A stretch of 64,000 nucleotides of DNA from Cognatundibacterium rugosum (GCF_014284365.1 NZ_JACOGG010000009.1:1-64000), one strand, 5' to 3'. Counted from the first letter of the stretch, positions 44,153 through 54,179 are shown. Numbers and translations are program-made. Notes: a model not told the origin generated them from the sequence alone.

Positions 44153-45235
44153 ATGAAAATTTCTGACAAACTTCCGCGCTGGTCGGTGCTCACACCGCTG
44201 GCGGCCTGCCTGATTCTGACGGGCAGTATGGCGTTCAGCTCTGCCTGGTATGCGTTGTTGCTGACTGCCGCTTTATTTGGCGGTGTGCTGACCGCCGTGT
44301 TTCATGCTGAAGTGGTGGCACATAAAATCGGCGAACCCTTCGGTACGCTGTTGTTAGCGATCGCGGTCACGCTGATTGAAGTCGCTTTGATTGTGTCGCT
44401 GATGTTAGCCGGTGGTGAGACCACGGCCGGGCTGGCCAGGGACACCGTATTCGCGGCGATCATGGTGATCCTGACTGGCATCATAGGGTTATGTTTACTG
44501 GTAGGCGGCATCCGCCATCGCGAGCAAAGCTTTGGCCTGCAAGGTGCGAGTACCTCGCTCGCCACACTGGCTGCGTTATCGGTGCTGACACTGGTACTGC
44601 CTAACTTCACTTCGACGGTAGCGGGGCCGTATTACAGTGCCAGCCAGCTAGGCTTCATCGCTATCGTCTCCATCGTGTTATACGGGACCTTCGTGCTGGT
44701 ACAGACGGTTAGGCACCGCGATTACTTTTTACCTGAAAACCATGCTGCTGATGAAGACGTGCATGCGCCGCTGCCATCGGCACGTATGGCCTGGACCAGT
44801 CTGGGCCTGCTGCTGGTTTGCCTGATTGCGGTGGTGCTGCTGGCGAAGGCACTGGCTCCGGCACTGGAGTCGGCGGTCGCTGCAGCCGGTGCGCCTAAGG
44901 CCTTGGTCGGTATTATCATCGCCATCATCGTGCTGTTGCCGGAAGGGCTGGCCGCACTCAGCGCCGCGCGTGCTAACCGTCTGCAAACCAGTATCAATCT
45001 GGCGCTGGGTTCTGCACTGGCGAGCATAGGTCTGACGATACCGGTGGTAGCCGTGATCTCTATTCTGACCGGCTGGCAGCTGTCGCTAGGCATCGACGCC
45101 AAAGCCACCGTGCTGTTGCTGTTGTCACTGATCGTGACCACCATCTCGCTGGGGACCGGACGTACCACTATTATGCAAGGCACCATCCATCTGGTGATTT
45201 TCGCCGTGTATTTGTTTACTACCATCGTGCCCTGA
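44153..45235 (+). CDS. chaA: Sodium-potassium/proton or calcium/proton antiporter ChaA
   Basis: A 360-residue membrane antiporter of the CaCA superfamily with about eleven helices. The two signature repeats are visible: GEPFGTLLLAIAVTLIEVAL (alpha-1) and LLPEGLAALSAARANRLQTS (alpha-2), each with the conserved acidic residue for ion binding. ChaA exchanges Ca2+, Na+ or K+ for protons at high pH or salt. An independent transcription unit with a hairpin behind it. Confidence 0.93.
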   Translation: MKISDKLPRWSVLTPLAACLILTGSMAFSSAWYALLLTAALFGGVLTAVFHAEVVAHKIGEPFGTLLLAIAVTLIEVALIVSLMLAGGETTAGLARDTVFAAIMVILTGIIGLCLLVGGIRHREQSFGLQGASTSLATLAALSVLTLVLPNFTSTVAGPYYSASQLGFIAIVSIVLYGTFVLVQTVRHRDYFLPENHAADEDVHAPLPSARMAWTSLGLLLVCLIAVVLLAKALAPALESAVAAAGAPKALVGIIIAIIVLLPEGLAALSAARANRLQTSINLALGSALASIGLTIPVVAVISILTGWQLSLGIDAKATVLLLLSLIVTTISLGTGRTTIMQGTIHLVIFAVYLFTTIVP

Positions 45236-45273
45236 CTTATTCGCAGAGCACGCTCATACTCCTTACTCATTTC

Positions 45274-45294
45274 GCCCGGTCTGCATGGCCGGGC
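45274..45294 (+). terminator. Hairpin downstream of chaA
   Basis: GCCCGG pairs with CCGGGC across a nine-base loop, followed by TTATTC. It lies 38 bases behind chaA and just before the M28 peptidase gene. Weak terminator candidate. Confidence 0.5.
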
Positions 45295-45309
45295 TTATTC
45301 ATCCAAGCT

Positions 45310-47004
45310 ATGACTTCAACAAAAATAATGACCCGCTCGCTGGCGCTGTTGCTGGCTTCCACCTGTCTGTTGGGCAGTGCCAGTCAGCAGGCGCTCGCCG
45401 CACCCGCCCGCACTGCGACGAACACGACAACGCATGCTGGCGCAGCATTGAGCGAAACCCATTTACGTGCTCATTTATCTTTTCTGGCCGATGATTTGCT
45501 GGAAGGCCGGGGTACCGGTCAGCGTGGCGGTGATTTGGCCGTGCGCTATCTGGAAACTCAGGCCGCGCTGATCGGCTTGCAGGTGCTGCCGGGTGATAAA
45601 GTGCAGGGCTATCGTCAGGCCGTCGATATCATAGGCAGCCAGACCCTGACGGGCAGTCAGATACACTTTTCTGCTGGCGGCCAAGAATGGACACCCGTGT
45701 TGGGTAAAGAGGTCGTATTTGGCTCTTCCGGTGGCCGTCAGCAAGTCAGCTTCTCTGCCCCATTGCTGTTTGTCGGCTATGGCATCCGTGCACCCGAAGA
45801 AAACTGGGATGATTTCAAGCAGACCGATGTCAAAGGCAAATTGCTGGTGATGATGGTCAATGATCCGCAGCCCACTGCAGCGGAGCCAAATCGCTTTGGC
45901 GGCGCGGCATTGACCTATTATGGCCGCTGGACGTATAAATTCGAAGAAGCTGCCCGCCAGGGCGCGGCCGGGGTGTTACTGATCCATACCAATGCCTCGG
46001 CGGCCTATGGCTGGAATGTGCCGCAAACCAGTTTCAGCCACGAACGCTTTAGCTCTCCTGGCATGGGCAATCCGCTCGAAGGCTGGATACAGGAAGAAGC
46101 AGCGCGCCGTTTGTTCGCGGCAGCCGGTCAGGATCTGGATCAATTACGCCAACAAGCCGAGCGTCGCGATTTTCAGCCGGTCGCGCTGAAAGCGACGGCA
46201 CAGGTGGAGGTGCACAATCAAGTGCGCCAGGTAAGGCAGTACAATGTATTGGGCATGGTGCCAGGGACAGATCCTGTGTTGAAATCAGAGGCGGTGATTT
46301 ACTCGGCGCACTGGGATCATCTGGGTATAGAGACCGATGCCAATGGAAAAAAACAGATCTGGAATGGCGCAGTCGATAATGCATCCGGCAGCGCCGCCTT
46401 ACTCGAAATGGCAAGGCTCGCTGTGCGCCAGCCAACCCGGCGTACTCAGATTTTCCTGTGGCCAGCTGCCGAAGACCAGTATTTGTTGGGCAGCGCAGCC
46501 TATGTGCAGCAGGCACCGTGGCCGCTGGCAAAAACGGCTGCTGATCTGAATCTGGATAGTATGAATTTTGTGGCTGCGACCAAAGACATAGGTATAGCGG
46601 GCAGTGAGCGCAGCAGCCTGTATCACAGCGCTGTTAAAGTGGCGAAGGCGATGAAGCTGCGTATCGCACCGACAGTGCCTGATCTGGGCGGTGCGTATTT
46701 CCGTGCTGATCACTTTAATTTTGCACGCGCCGGTATCCCGGCGTTCAATGTCGGCTCTGCGGTATTTTCGGGTGATGGGCATTTTGACTTTGATAAAACG
46801 CCAGCCGACAGCTATCTGAAAAAAATGCGCGATTTCAAACAGGATTACCACACCGTACGCGATGTTTATCATGCGGACTGGGACCTGAGCGGCATGCTGC
46901 AGCAAGCTCTGTTTACACTGAGGCTGGGGCAGGAAGTCGGCAATGCGCCGACCATGCCGGTCTGGAATCGCGGTGAGGCGTTTGGAAAAATTCCGCGTCA
47001 GTGA
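45310..47004 (+). CDS. Exported M28-family metallopeptidase
   Basis: A 564-residue protein with a signal peptide (SLALLLASTCLLGSAS, cleavage near QALA-AP), a PA-type inserted domain, and a C-terminal M28 zinc aminopeptidase domain. Metal ligands are visible: His in SAHWDHLG, Asp in VDNASGS, Asp in NLDSMN and His in FRADHFNF. At the catalytic pair the protein reads AAEDQ where most relatives have AEE, so one metal ligand Glu is replaced by Asp. It probably trims peptides in the periplasm. Confidence 0.9.
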   Translation: MTSTKIMTRSLALLLASTCLLGSASQQALAAPARTATNTTTHAGAALSETHLRAHLSFLADDLLEGRGTGQRGGDLAVRYLETQAALIGLQVLPGDKVQGYRQAVDIIGSQTLTGSQIHFSAGGQEWTPVLGKEVVFGSSGGRQQVSFSAPLLFVGYGIRAPEENWDDFKQTDVKGKLLVMMVNDPQPTAAEPNRFGGAALTYYGRWTYKFEEAARQGAAGVLLIHTNASAAYGWNVPQTSFSHERFSSPGMGNPLEGWIQEEAARRLFAAAGQDLDQLRQQAERRDFQPVALKATAQVEVHNQVRQVRQYNVLGMVPGTDPVLKSEAVIYSAHWDHLGIETDANGKKQIWNGAVDNASGSAALLEMARLAVRQPTRRTQIFLWPAAEDQYLLGSAAYVQQAPWPLAKTAADLNLDSMNFVAATKDIGIAGSERSSLYHSAVKVAKAMKLRIAPTVPDLGGAYFRADHFNFARAGIPAFNVGSAVFSGDGHFDFDKTPADSYLKKMRDFKQDYHTVRDVYHADWDLSGMLQQALFTLRLGQEVGNAPTMPVWNRGEAFGKIPRQ

Positions 47005-47021
47005 ATACTGCTTCATCAGCG

Positions 47022-47049
47022 CTGAGGCCAGGCTAGGGCCTGACCTCAG
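47022..47049. terminator. Hairpin between convergent peptidase and PepSY genes
   Basis: CTGAGGCCAGG pairs with CCTGACCTCAG (one mismatch) across six bases. It lies between stops at 47004 (plus) and 47074 (minus), so it can serve both genes. Confidence 0.6.
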
Positions 47050-47073
47050 TGTTTAACGCTCTGCACTCAGGTC

Positions 47074-48507
47074 TTAGTGCTGAGGGCGGAGCAGTAAGAC
47101 ACTGGCTTCAATCAGCAACATGAGCAACAGGCTGATGCCGAACACCGGCATGCTGTAGGCAAGGATCGCTGCGACCAGAACCAGCCACCATGGCAGTGCG
47201 CGTACGTGGCTGCTCTTTAGCGCAGGTGCCGAGACGCTGGCAGGACGGCGGCGCTGCCACCACATCACATAGCCAGATAACACAGAAAAAATTGCGCTGC
47301 ATCCTATCGCCAGTAACAGCGCCTGATTCCACCAGCCGAACTCGCCACGATGAAACGGAATGCCAACGGCGGTTGCTTTGGACAGCAGGGGTAATTGATC
47401 CCAACCCGCATAATATAGCCGCTGTCCGCTATAGGCATCCAGCACTAGCTGAAAGCGTTTTTCAGGCTGACTGCGATCTTCATTTTCTATACGCCATACA
47501 CCGCCCGCATGGTTCGGCGGAGTCATGCGCAGACGGATTGCGGGTGCCTGTGCTTTTGCCAGGATGTAGATCTGTTCTGCGCTGAGAGGCTGCTGTCCCT
47601 CATTGATGACCGAGGCCAGATCACGCGGCGGCTTAGGCGTGGCTTGCCCGGTTGCGTTTTGCAGAGCGCGGAAATTTTCACCGGTATATTTGGACCAGGT
47701 CAGCCCGGTCAGTAATATCGTCAGTGTGAACAGCGCCAACAACACGCTGCTGATGCTATGCCAGTAGCGCCAGCTGGCGCGGCTATGGCCTGCCTGTTTA
47801 TTGGCTGCCGGCAGTAAGGCCTTGCGCCAGCCAGTGCGGCCACGTGGCCACCACAGATAGAAACCGGTCAGCATCATGATCAGCATCCAGCTGGCACCGA
47901 GCTCAATCAGCCAGCGCCAGCCATCGCCTTGCAGCAGACTGGAATGCAGCTTGCGCGACCAGTTCTTAAAGCGCTCCGCATCCGGCAAATTGCCTTGTAC
48001 GGTCGCTGTGCCGGGATCTACATAGCTGGTGATTTCCTTCGCTGCGCTGTGATGCTCAGTGCTGCTGGTGGCAGATGCAGCACCTGGGCCGGCACCCGGA
48101 TGGCTGGCATGTGGATCAGCATGCTGATGCATCTGATGGCTAGCTGTTGCGGGATTTGCGGCGGCCGCTTTTGGCATGCCGCGCATTTTTTGTTCACCGA
48201 ATAAAACCAGACTGGTTTCACCTGGCGTATAGGCTGGTACGATGGCTTTGACCGGTAAGCCAGGCACGGCGGCCCGCGCTGCTGCGAGCTGCTGATCGAG
48301 TGGCAATGGCAAACGTATCTGAGCCACGCGATCCAGCTCTGCATGGCGCAGCGCTTCGATTTGTGGCGTAAAGATATACAGTATTCCGGTCAGTGCTGCC
48401 AGCAGCACAATAGGCGCAGTCAGTAAGCCTGACCAGAAATGTAGACGCCAGAACAGCCGGTGTAATACCGCGCTGGTGGCATGGCGGGCAGGGGAGTGCG
48501 TGTTCAT
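47074..48507 (-). CDS. PepSY-associated inner-membrane protein (PiuB type)
   Basis: A 477-residue protein with four or five membrane helices and PepSY domains. The first helix is APIVLLAALTGILYIF and the GWRWLIELGASWMLIMMLTGFYLWWPRG block is typical. A His-rich insert (SHQMHQHADPHASHP, about 121-135) lies in the periplasmic loop. Such proteins act as reductases or partners in siderophore or metal uptake. It is the last gene behind two TonB receptors on the same strand. The insert may bind copper or another metal. Confidence 0.88.
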   Translation of the reverse strand: MNTHSPARHATSAVLHRLFWRLHFWSGLLTAPIVLLAALTGILYIFTPQIEALRHAELDRVAQIRLPLPLDQQLAAARAAVPGLPVKAIVPAYTPGETSLVLFGEQKMRGMPKAAAANPATASHQMHQHADPHASHPGAGPGAASATSSTEHHSAAKEITSYVDPGTATVQGNLPDAERFKNWSRKLHSSLLQGDGWRWLIELGASWMLIMMLTGFYLWWPRGRTGWRKALLPAANKQAGHSRASWRYWHSISSVLLALFTLTILLTGLTWSKYTGENFRALQNATGQATPKPPRDLASVINEGQQPLSAEQIYILAKAQAPAIRLRMTPPNHAGGVWRIENEDRSQPEKRFQLVLDAYSGQRLYYAGWDQLPLLSKATAVGIPFHRGEFGWWNQALLLAIGCSAIFSVLSGYVMWWQRRRPASVSAPALKSSHVRALPWWLVLVAAILAYSMPVFGISLLLMLLIEASVLLLRPQH

Positions 48508-48573
48508 GAGAGTCTCCGAAAAATAGCGCGTAGCGGCCTGTGCTCAATCGCGCTGGCCGCTACATCGATCACA

Positions 48574-50895
48574 TCAGTAGCTATAGCGTATTTCAGCAAA
48601 CAGACTGCGGCCTGGCAGCGGGTGATATTGATAGGCGAGCTGGTTGCCCACATTATCAATACCGGCAGCCAGTTCCACAGCTTTGGCCGGACGGAAGCGC
48701 AAGCGCAGATCCAGCTGGCGTATGCGCGACGAACCACCATAGGTATCCGGAATGATGTCGCTATTGGTCAGTTCATTGTATTGACGTCCTGAATAGCGAT
48801 AGCTGCCGGCCATATTCCATTGCGCATTCCATTGATAGGCCAGTGTGATATTGGCGCGCCAGTCCGGTATCCGTACCCAGTTTTTTCCTACCGAAGCAGG
48901 AAAGCGTTCGTTCTCCAGTATGCGTGACTGATTCCAGGCCAGGTTAGCATTCAAGTCCAGATGCGGGATCAGCCAGTCGTGTACATCGCCAGCCAGCTCG
49001 ATGCCACGGGTGCGTACCAGACCGACATTTTGTACGTTGGTGATATTCGGGAATACCAGCACATTGGTCTGACTCCAGATGCTATCGCGCACCTTATCCT
49101 GATACAGCGATAGGCGCAGGTTGGCCTGATGCAGACGTTTTTCCAGCACCAGTTCAGCCGCATCCGAACGTTCCGGACGTAAGTAGGGATCATTCACCAC
49201 CAGTGTATTGCCGGATTGCGAACCTTGGAACAGCTCGGCCACGGTAGCAAAACGGGTACCGCGTCCCAGCGATGCGCGCAGGCTCAAGTCATCAGTCGCT
49301 TCCCAGCTCAGTGAGAATTTTGGCGACCATGCCTGCAGATGACGGTCGGCATAGCTGACTGCGGGCAGCGGTTTGATTTCCTGATTGCCGTGGCTGGCTT
49401 GCCAGTCTTCGTAGCGCAGACCCGCTGTTGCTTTCCAGTCCGGTGCGAAACGCCAGGCATCCTGCAGATACAGCGCGAGCAAACGGGTGTCGCCACCGAC
49501 CGATTGCGCAGGCTGACTCTGGCCAATACGCCAGTCGCTCAGATTCTGGGTATTCTGTTGCAGGTGATAGTCGTTGGCATGCAGCCCCAGACTTAGTGCA
49601 TGCTGACCACGCCCCCAGTCATTCGCGACTGGCGTGTAGGTCGCCTGATATTCCATGGTGCGGAAGCGGGTGCCGTCACGCACGGTGGCGGTTCCGCTGC
49701 CACCATTCACGGCCAGCGGATCTGCCTGTGCGGCGGTGCGTTGTACGTCTTTGAGTAATTGGTATTGGCTGGCGACCAGGGACTGATTCCAGCCTTCACG
49801 GTAACGCGTTTTCAGCGTCAGTCCTGCTTGCAGATTATTTTCCTGGCGGTTGGAGGGCGCGAATGCGTTGGCCGGTACATCAAACACATTGCCATCCTGA
49901 CTGACCCGGCCCGACCAGATGCTGTTGCCTTGCGCATCTTTCAAAAAGCTGCGGTTCCGGCTCGCACTGTCGTTATACCACCAGGCCAGCATGCCATCGA
50001 GCGTCAGTACCGGGCTGAGATCCGCACCCCAGCTCAGTTTGGCCGTGGTTTGTACAGTATGGTCAATCGCACCGCTATTCGCACCGAACACGGCACGACG
50101 CTGTCCGGTTGGTGCCAGATCATATTGAATACCGTTGACCGCTGTTACCGGCTTGACGCCAGCCGGTTTGCTGAAGCTGCCATCGGCGGCTGCATTGAGG
50201 GCGTAATACTGCATAGGGTGACCGGTTGAGTCCTGGTGGTTCACCAGTAAGCGATACCATAGTCCGGACGCCAGTTTGTCTCCCAGCCTGAACGTGGTCT
50301 GGGTATTGGTAAAGGTTTCGCTGTGTCCATAATCACGATAGTCTTCTGATTGCACCGCGATCCGCGCCGAGGCTTCCAGCTTACTGGGTTTGCGCGTCGT
50401 CATGATGACGGTGCTGCCGATAGCATTACCCGGAAAAATAGCTGAATAGGGACCATACAGCATATCGACGCGCTCCAGGTCTTCAGGTGCCAGCATATTC
50501 CAGCGTGGTGCATCGAAGCGCCCCAGAAAATTCGACAGCAGATAGCCATCCATCAGCACCAGTGCGCGTGCTGCCTGGGTGCTGCCGAAGCTGCGCCCGC
50601 TGATCAGCGCATTGCGATCCCCGCTATAGCGTTTGCGGATGCCGGTATTTGGCATGGTGCGCAGCGCATCTTCCGGATTAAATATGTTTTGCTGAGCGCG
50701 CAGTTCTTCGTCACTCAGCGTTGCCAGGGTATTCGGTAAATGGGCTGCCAGCGGCGCACGCACTGCGCCTATGGTGACGCTTTGCATTTGTTCGGTGGCG
50801 ACGCCTTGCGCCAGTGCGCTGCCGCTGAAGATGAGTCCGCTGACGCCGCAGAGCGCGTACAGCATGGGGGACGTGTTGAAAGTATGTTGTTTCAT
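48574..50895 (-). CDS. TonB-dependent outer-membrane receptor (second in tandem)
   Basis: A 773-residue receptor from ATG 50895. It has a signal peptide (LYALCGVSGLIFSGSALAQ), a plug domain (about 40-170: DALRTMPNTGIRKRYSGDRN, LYGPYSAIFPGNAIGSTV) and a 22-strand barrel ending in an aromatic residue (EIRYSY). It resembles the adjacent receptor in layout, including the RKRYSGD/RKRYVGD plug segment, so the pair probably arose by duplication. Substrate is unknown; the locus suggests a metal complex. Longer starts upstream lie near the palindrome and are rejected. Confidence 0.92.
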   Translation of the reverse strand: MKQHTFNTSPMLYALCGVSGLIFSGSALAQGVATEQMQSVTIGAVRAPLAAHLPNTLATLSDEELRAQQNIFNPEDALRTMPNTGIRKRYSGDRNALISGRSFGSTQAARALVLMDGYLLSNFLGRFDAPRWNMLAPEDLERVDMLYGPYSAIFPGNAIGSTVIMTTRKPSKLEASARIAVQSEDYRDYGHSETFTNTQTTFRLGDKLASGLWYRLLVNHQDSTGHPMQYYALNAAADGSFSKPAGVKPVTAVNGIQYDLAPTGQRRAVFGANSGAIDHTVQTTAKLSWGADLSPVLTLDGMLAWWYNDSASRNRSFLKDAQGNSIWSGRVSQDGNVFDVPANAFAPSNRQENNLQAGLTLKTRYREGWNQSLVASQYQLLKDVQRTAAQADPLAVNGGSGTATVRDGTRFRTMEYQATYTPVANDWGRGQHALSLGLHANDYHLQQNTQNLSDWRIGQSQPAQSVGGDTRLLALYLQDAWRFAPDWKATAGLRYEDWQASHGNQEIKPLPAVSYADRHLQAWSPKFSLSWEATDDLSLRASLGRGTRFATVAELFQGSQSGNTLVVNDPYLRPERSDAAELVLEKRLHQANLRLSLYQDKVRDSIWSQTNVLVFPNITNVQNVGLVRTRGIELAGDVHDWLIPHLDLNANLAWNQSRILENERFPASVGKNWVRIPDWRANITLAYQWNAQWNMAGSYRYSGRQYNELTNSDIIPDTYGGSSRIRQLDLRLRFRPAKAVELAAGIDNVGNQLAYQYHPLPGRSLFAEIRYSY

Positions 50896-50962
50896 GTTGA
50901 TTTGATAGTCTGAACGGACATGTGCCTTCCAGCCGTAAACAGGCTGGAAAGCCGCATATCTA

Positions 50963-51015
50963 GGGCCTGTTAACATTCAAATTACGCATCTCGCAATTTA
51001 AATGTTTACAGGCCC
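50963..51015. repeat. Long palindrome between the two TonB receptor genes
   Basis: A 21-base arm (50963-50983) is the reverse complement of 50995-51015 with two mismatches; the loop is ACGCATCTCGC. The outer part is GGGCCTGT/ACAGGCCC. The element fills much of the 167-base gap between the receptor genes. It could be a REP-type palindrome, a small mobile element or an mRNA processing site. Confidence 0.75.
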
Positions 51016-51062
51016 AGGGTTTCCAAAAACCTGACGACACCCGGTAGTCAGGTTGCTACACG

Positions 51063-53375
51063 TCAGAAGTCGAACTTCAGTTCCGCAACGACGCTGCGTT
51101 GCGTGTAGGGATGGAAGGCCCAGTATTTTTTATTGTTCAGATTGTCTATCCCAATCGCTGCACTCCACTGGCGTGCGACCTGATAGCGTAAGCGCAGGTC
51201 GGCCACCAGAAAGTCGGAGAATCCGAAATAGGTAAACGCGTTGACATCGCTGTTGTCGAGCGCGCTGTATTGCTTGCCGCTGTAGCGGATACCGAGTGAG
51301 CTGCTGAATTTGTCAGTGACGCGGTAACTGAGCAAGAGATTCGCGCGCCATTCCGGCACCCGCGGCTGGCGCTTGTTGACGCTGGCCGGGAATTTGTCAT
51401 TGCGTACGATCACGGAATCGGCATAGGTCAGGCTGGCGGAGATGTCCAGACCCGGCAGCAGCACATCATTATCGGCAAATGCGATTTCCAATCCGGTGGT
51501 ACGGATGTCGTCTACGTTTTGGATGTTGGTGACATTCGGCGTGACCAGGGTATTGGTCTGGGAATACAGCGCATCGCTGGTACGCTCGTGGAACAGGGTC
51601 GTGCGCAATAAGCCACGGCCATCATGCAGGCTGCGTTCTGCGCTCCATTCTGTGGTCCAGGATTTTTCCGGTTTCAGATTCGGATCGTTGTTGACGATGG
51701 TGGTATTCGAAATCGTTCCTTGATACAGCTCAGAAACAGTAGGCATACGCACTGCACGGCCCAGCGATGCCTTGTAGGTCCAGTCGCCACCGCTGGCGTA
51801 GGCGATAGCGGCTTTTGGAGATACAAAGTTTTCCGAGCGGGAGGCGAAATTCAGCGTGGTGCTGGCATTGGCCAGCGCGCCATTATCTGCCTTCCATTGT
51901 TCAAAGCGTGCACCGAGTATGGTTTTCCAGTGTGGACTGATGCGCCAGGCATCCTGCGCATACAGACTTTGCAGGTTGGTGTCGCCACGGAAGGCTGAGA
52001 ATTGTTTGTCAGCGTTGCCAGCGATCCAGTTGCCGGTATCCGACACCAGGGTTTTCAGGTGATAGGCTTCGCGTTGATAGCCGAATTCCACCGTATGCTG
52101 GGTATTCGGACGCCAGATACCTTTCAGTGCCAGGGTATTCCAGCCGGTGCCAGATTGGTCTGTGATGCGACCCGCGCCACCGCTGTCAGCCACTGGAATG
52201 GCGACCAGTGGTGAGCGCGCGATATCTTTATTGTAGTCATACAGGCTGGCCGCCACTTCCCAGTCGAACACGCCTTTGCTGCTGCTTTTCAGATTCAGGC
52301 CATGGCTCAGATGTTCCAGCCGGTTTTGGCTATTGGATATATCGGTGGCGCTCAGCGTGTATTTTTTACCGTTGATATTCACATCGCCGCTATAGACAGG
52401 ATTGCCGCTGGCATCGCGCAAATAGCTCTCTACACCGCTGTCCATCTTATTGCGCCAGTAGCCAAAGGTGTAGGCTGCATGCAGCGTCGGGCTGAAGTCA
52501 TAGGCCAGTTTCACTTTGGCATGGTCCTGGATGGTGTGGTACTGCCCGGTCGCGCCGAGTATCCACCAGTCCTGATTCTGTGGGTTTTTACCGGCGATCG
52601 CGCCACTGACTGCTTTACCAGCAGAGCTGGTGACGCCAACTGACATCAGCTTATTGGTAAACGCAATCGGATGACCATCGCTATCGAGCTGATTCAGATT
52701 CAGCCACCAGGAAAAATCACCCTGACGGTTACCCAGACTGGCGCTCAGTTGTTTTCCGCTATAGGTCTTGTCTGTACCATACAATTGAAAATTTTCGCTG
52801 AAGCCCAGAACTTTGGCATGTGCCTCAAAGGCCTTAGGCATACGGGTACGGTAATCCACCACGGCACCGACAGAATTACCCGGATAGGCTGCAGAGAAGG
52901 GGCCGTACAGCACATCGACCCGCTCGATTTCTTCCGGCGTTACCAGGCCCCAGCGTGGTGTAAATGTCGCACCGTTGCCGAGTAAATTCGACAGCAAGAT
53001 CCCATCGGCATACACCATAGAGCGTGCGCTGTTACCAGTGCCGGAGGCACGGGTCGCCAGTACCGCATGGTTATAGTCACCGACATAGCGTTTGCGTACT
53101 AACAGACTAGGCAGATATTTCAGCGCATCTTCAGCATCAATGGCATTGATATTGCGTTCAATTTCTTTGGCTTGTATGCCTTCAATCGTGGTTGGAATTT
53201 CGGTTGGCAAGGATGAAGGTCTGTCGCCCTGTACCACGACTTGAGAGGACTTGGCATCCGCTTCAGCGGATAAAGCCAGCGCATAAGTTGGCAAGGCTGG
53301 AAAGGCGGCAGCGATGGCAGCGACCAGGGTCGCACGGCGTGCGTTGAAACGCACACGAAAAAAAGAATTTTGCAT
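51063..53375 (-). CDS. TonB-dependent outer-membrane receptor (first in tandem)
   Basis: A 770-residue receptor with a signal peptide (LVAAIAAAFPALPTYALA), plug domain (about 45-190: DALKYLPSLLVRKRYVGDYN, VLYGPFSAAYPGNSVGAVV) and a barrel ending in ELKFDF. Related to the next gene in the plug and in the C-terminal half. It follows the DUF2946 gene by 150 bases on the same strand. The genes appear to form one uptake operon with the PepSY protein. The transported ligand cannot be read from the sequence. Confidence 0.92.
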   Translation of the reverse strand: MQNSFFRVRFNARRATLVAAIAAAFPALPTYALALSAEADAKSSQVVVQGDRPSSLPTEIPTTIEGIQAKEIERNINAIDAEDALKYLPSLLVRKRYVGDYNHAVLATRASGTGNSARSMVYADGILLSNLLGNGATFTPRWGLVTPEEIERVDVLYGPFSAAYPGNSVGAVVDYRTRMPKAFEAHAKVLGFSENFQLYGTDKTYSGKQLSASLGNRQGDFSWWLNLNQLDSDGHPIAFTNKLMSVGVTSSAGKAVSGAIAGKNPQNQDWWILGATGQYHTIQDHAKVKLAYDFSPTLHAAYTFGYWRNKMDSGVESYLRDASGNPVYSGDVNINGKKYTLSATDISNSQNRLEHLSHGLNLKSSSKGVFDWEVAASLYDYNKDIARSPLVAIPVADSGGAGRITDQSGTGWNTLALKGIWRPNTQHTVEFGYQREAYHLKTLVSDTGNWIAGNADKQFSAFRGDTNLQSLYAQDAWRISPHWKTILGARFEQWKADNGALANASTTLNFASRSENFVSPKAAIAYASGGDWTYKASLGRAVRMPTVSELYQGTISNTTIVNNDPNLKPEKSWTTEWSAERSLHDGRGLLRTTLFHERTSDALYSQTNTLVTPNVTNIQNVDDIRTTGLEIAFADNDVLLPGLDISASLTYADSVIVRNDKFPASVNKRQPRVPEWRANLLLSYRVTDKFSSSLGIRYSGKQYSALDNSDVNAFTYFGFSDFLVADLRLRYQVARQWSAAIGIDNLNNKKYWAFHPYTQRSVVAELKFDF

Positions 53376-53525
53376 GATTCAGACAAATAAACAAAAGCAG
53401 TACCAGGGTACTTAGGCGGTATGCATGCGGCTGAGGCTCAGCAATCAGGACTGGGCAAGGCAATCAGCCAGGCTGGCGCGTGACGTATCACCGCGCAGCC
53501 AGGCATACCGGATTAACACTCATGT

Positions 53526-53897
53526 TCAACAGTCAGAAGGTGGGCCGCGCGCGGGTAGCGGGGCAGAAACGATAGCTGCCAGTCTGGCAGCCGGGATGGA
53601 TAGTGTGGCATACGACAAGGCATGTGGTGCCTGCCAGTCTGCGGTATCGAGCACGGTTGGCGGCAAGCCACTGGCGACGCATAAGGGGCAGTCCAGGATA
53701 TGGGAATTACCGCCCCCACTCTCCGGTTCGCCTTTCACGCTGATCATTTTGTAGCCCGTGCTGGTACAGATCAGTGAGCCGGTCTCTGTTTTGACTAAAG
53801 TCGCAGCCATGGCGACACCCAGCGTCAGTACATAAAACATCAGTACTGTGCGCACCAGAAGGTGAAACAAACGGGGTGATATGGACAGGCGGCTCAT
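53526..53897 (-). CDS. DUF2946-family small exported protein
   Basis: A 123-residue protein with an N-terminal hydrophobic segment (about 11-33) and a small domain containing LDCPLC, the Cys pair typical of DUF2946. In many proteobacteria this family sits beside TonB receptors for copper and beside PepSY or copper-chaperone genes. It heads the minus-strand set that runs through two receptors to the PepSY protein. The Cys pair may bind Cu or another soft metal; this is inferred from context. Confidence 0.8.
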   Translation of the reverse strand: MSRLSISPRLFHLLVRTVLMFYVLTLGVAMAATLVKTETGSLICTSTGYKMISVKGEPESGGGNSHILDCPLCVASGLPPTVLDTADWQAPHALSYATLSIPAARLAAIVSAPLPARGPPSDC

Positions 53898-54179
53898 AGA
53901 GTGCGGATTCTAACACCGATGCGCAGGAGCTGGCTGTAGCCGTATTGAGAATTGATGCAAAACTTTGTTCTGCAGCAGCACACGCACAGACAGCTTGCAG
54001 GGTTTGTCGTAAAAAACGCATTTTGTATGGCGATATCGCCTACCTGACACATCATCGCCGGGAGTTTTGCGGCTATGATGGCGCTTTTACCGTCATACGC
54101 ATGACATATTCCGGTGCACCATCCCGTCCTTGAACGCAGGCTGGCTGCACCCGTTAGGCTTTCTGCACAAGGAATTATT

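Noticed and set aside
53376-53525. Cobalamin riboswitch before the TonB receptor
   Set aside because: No B12-box-like sequence is visible, and the leader is short.
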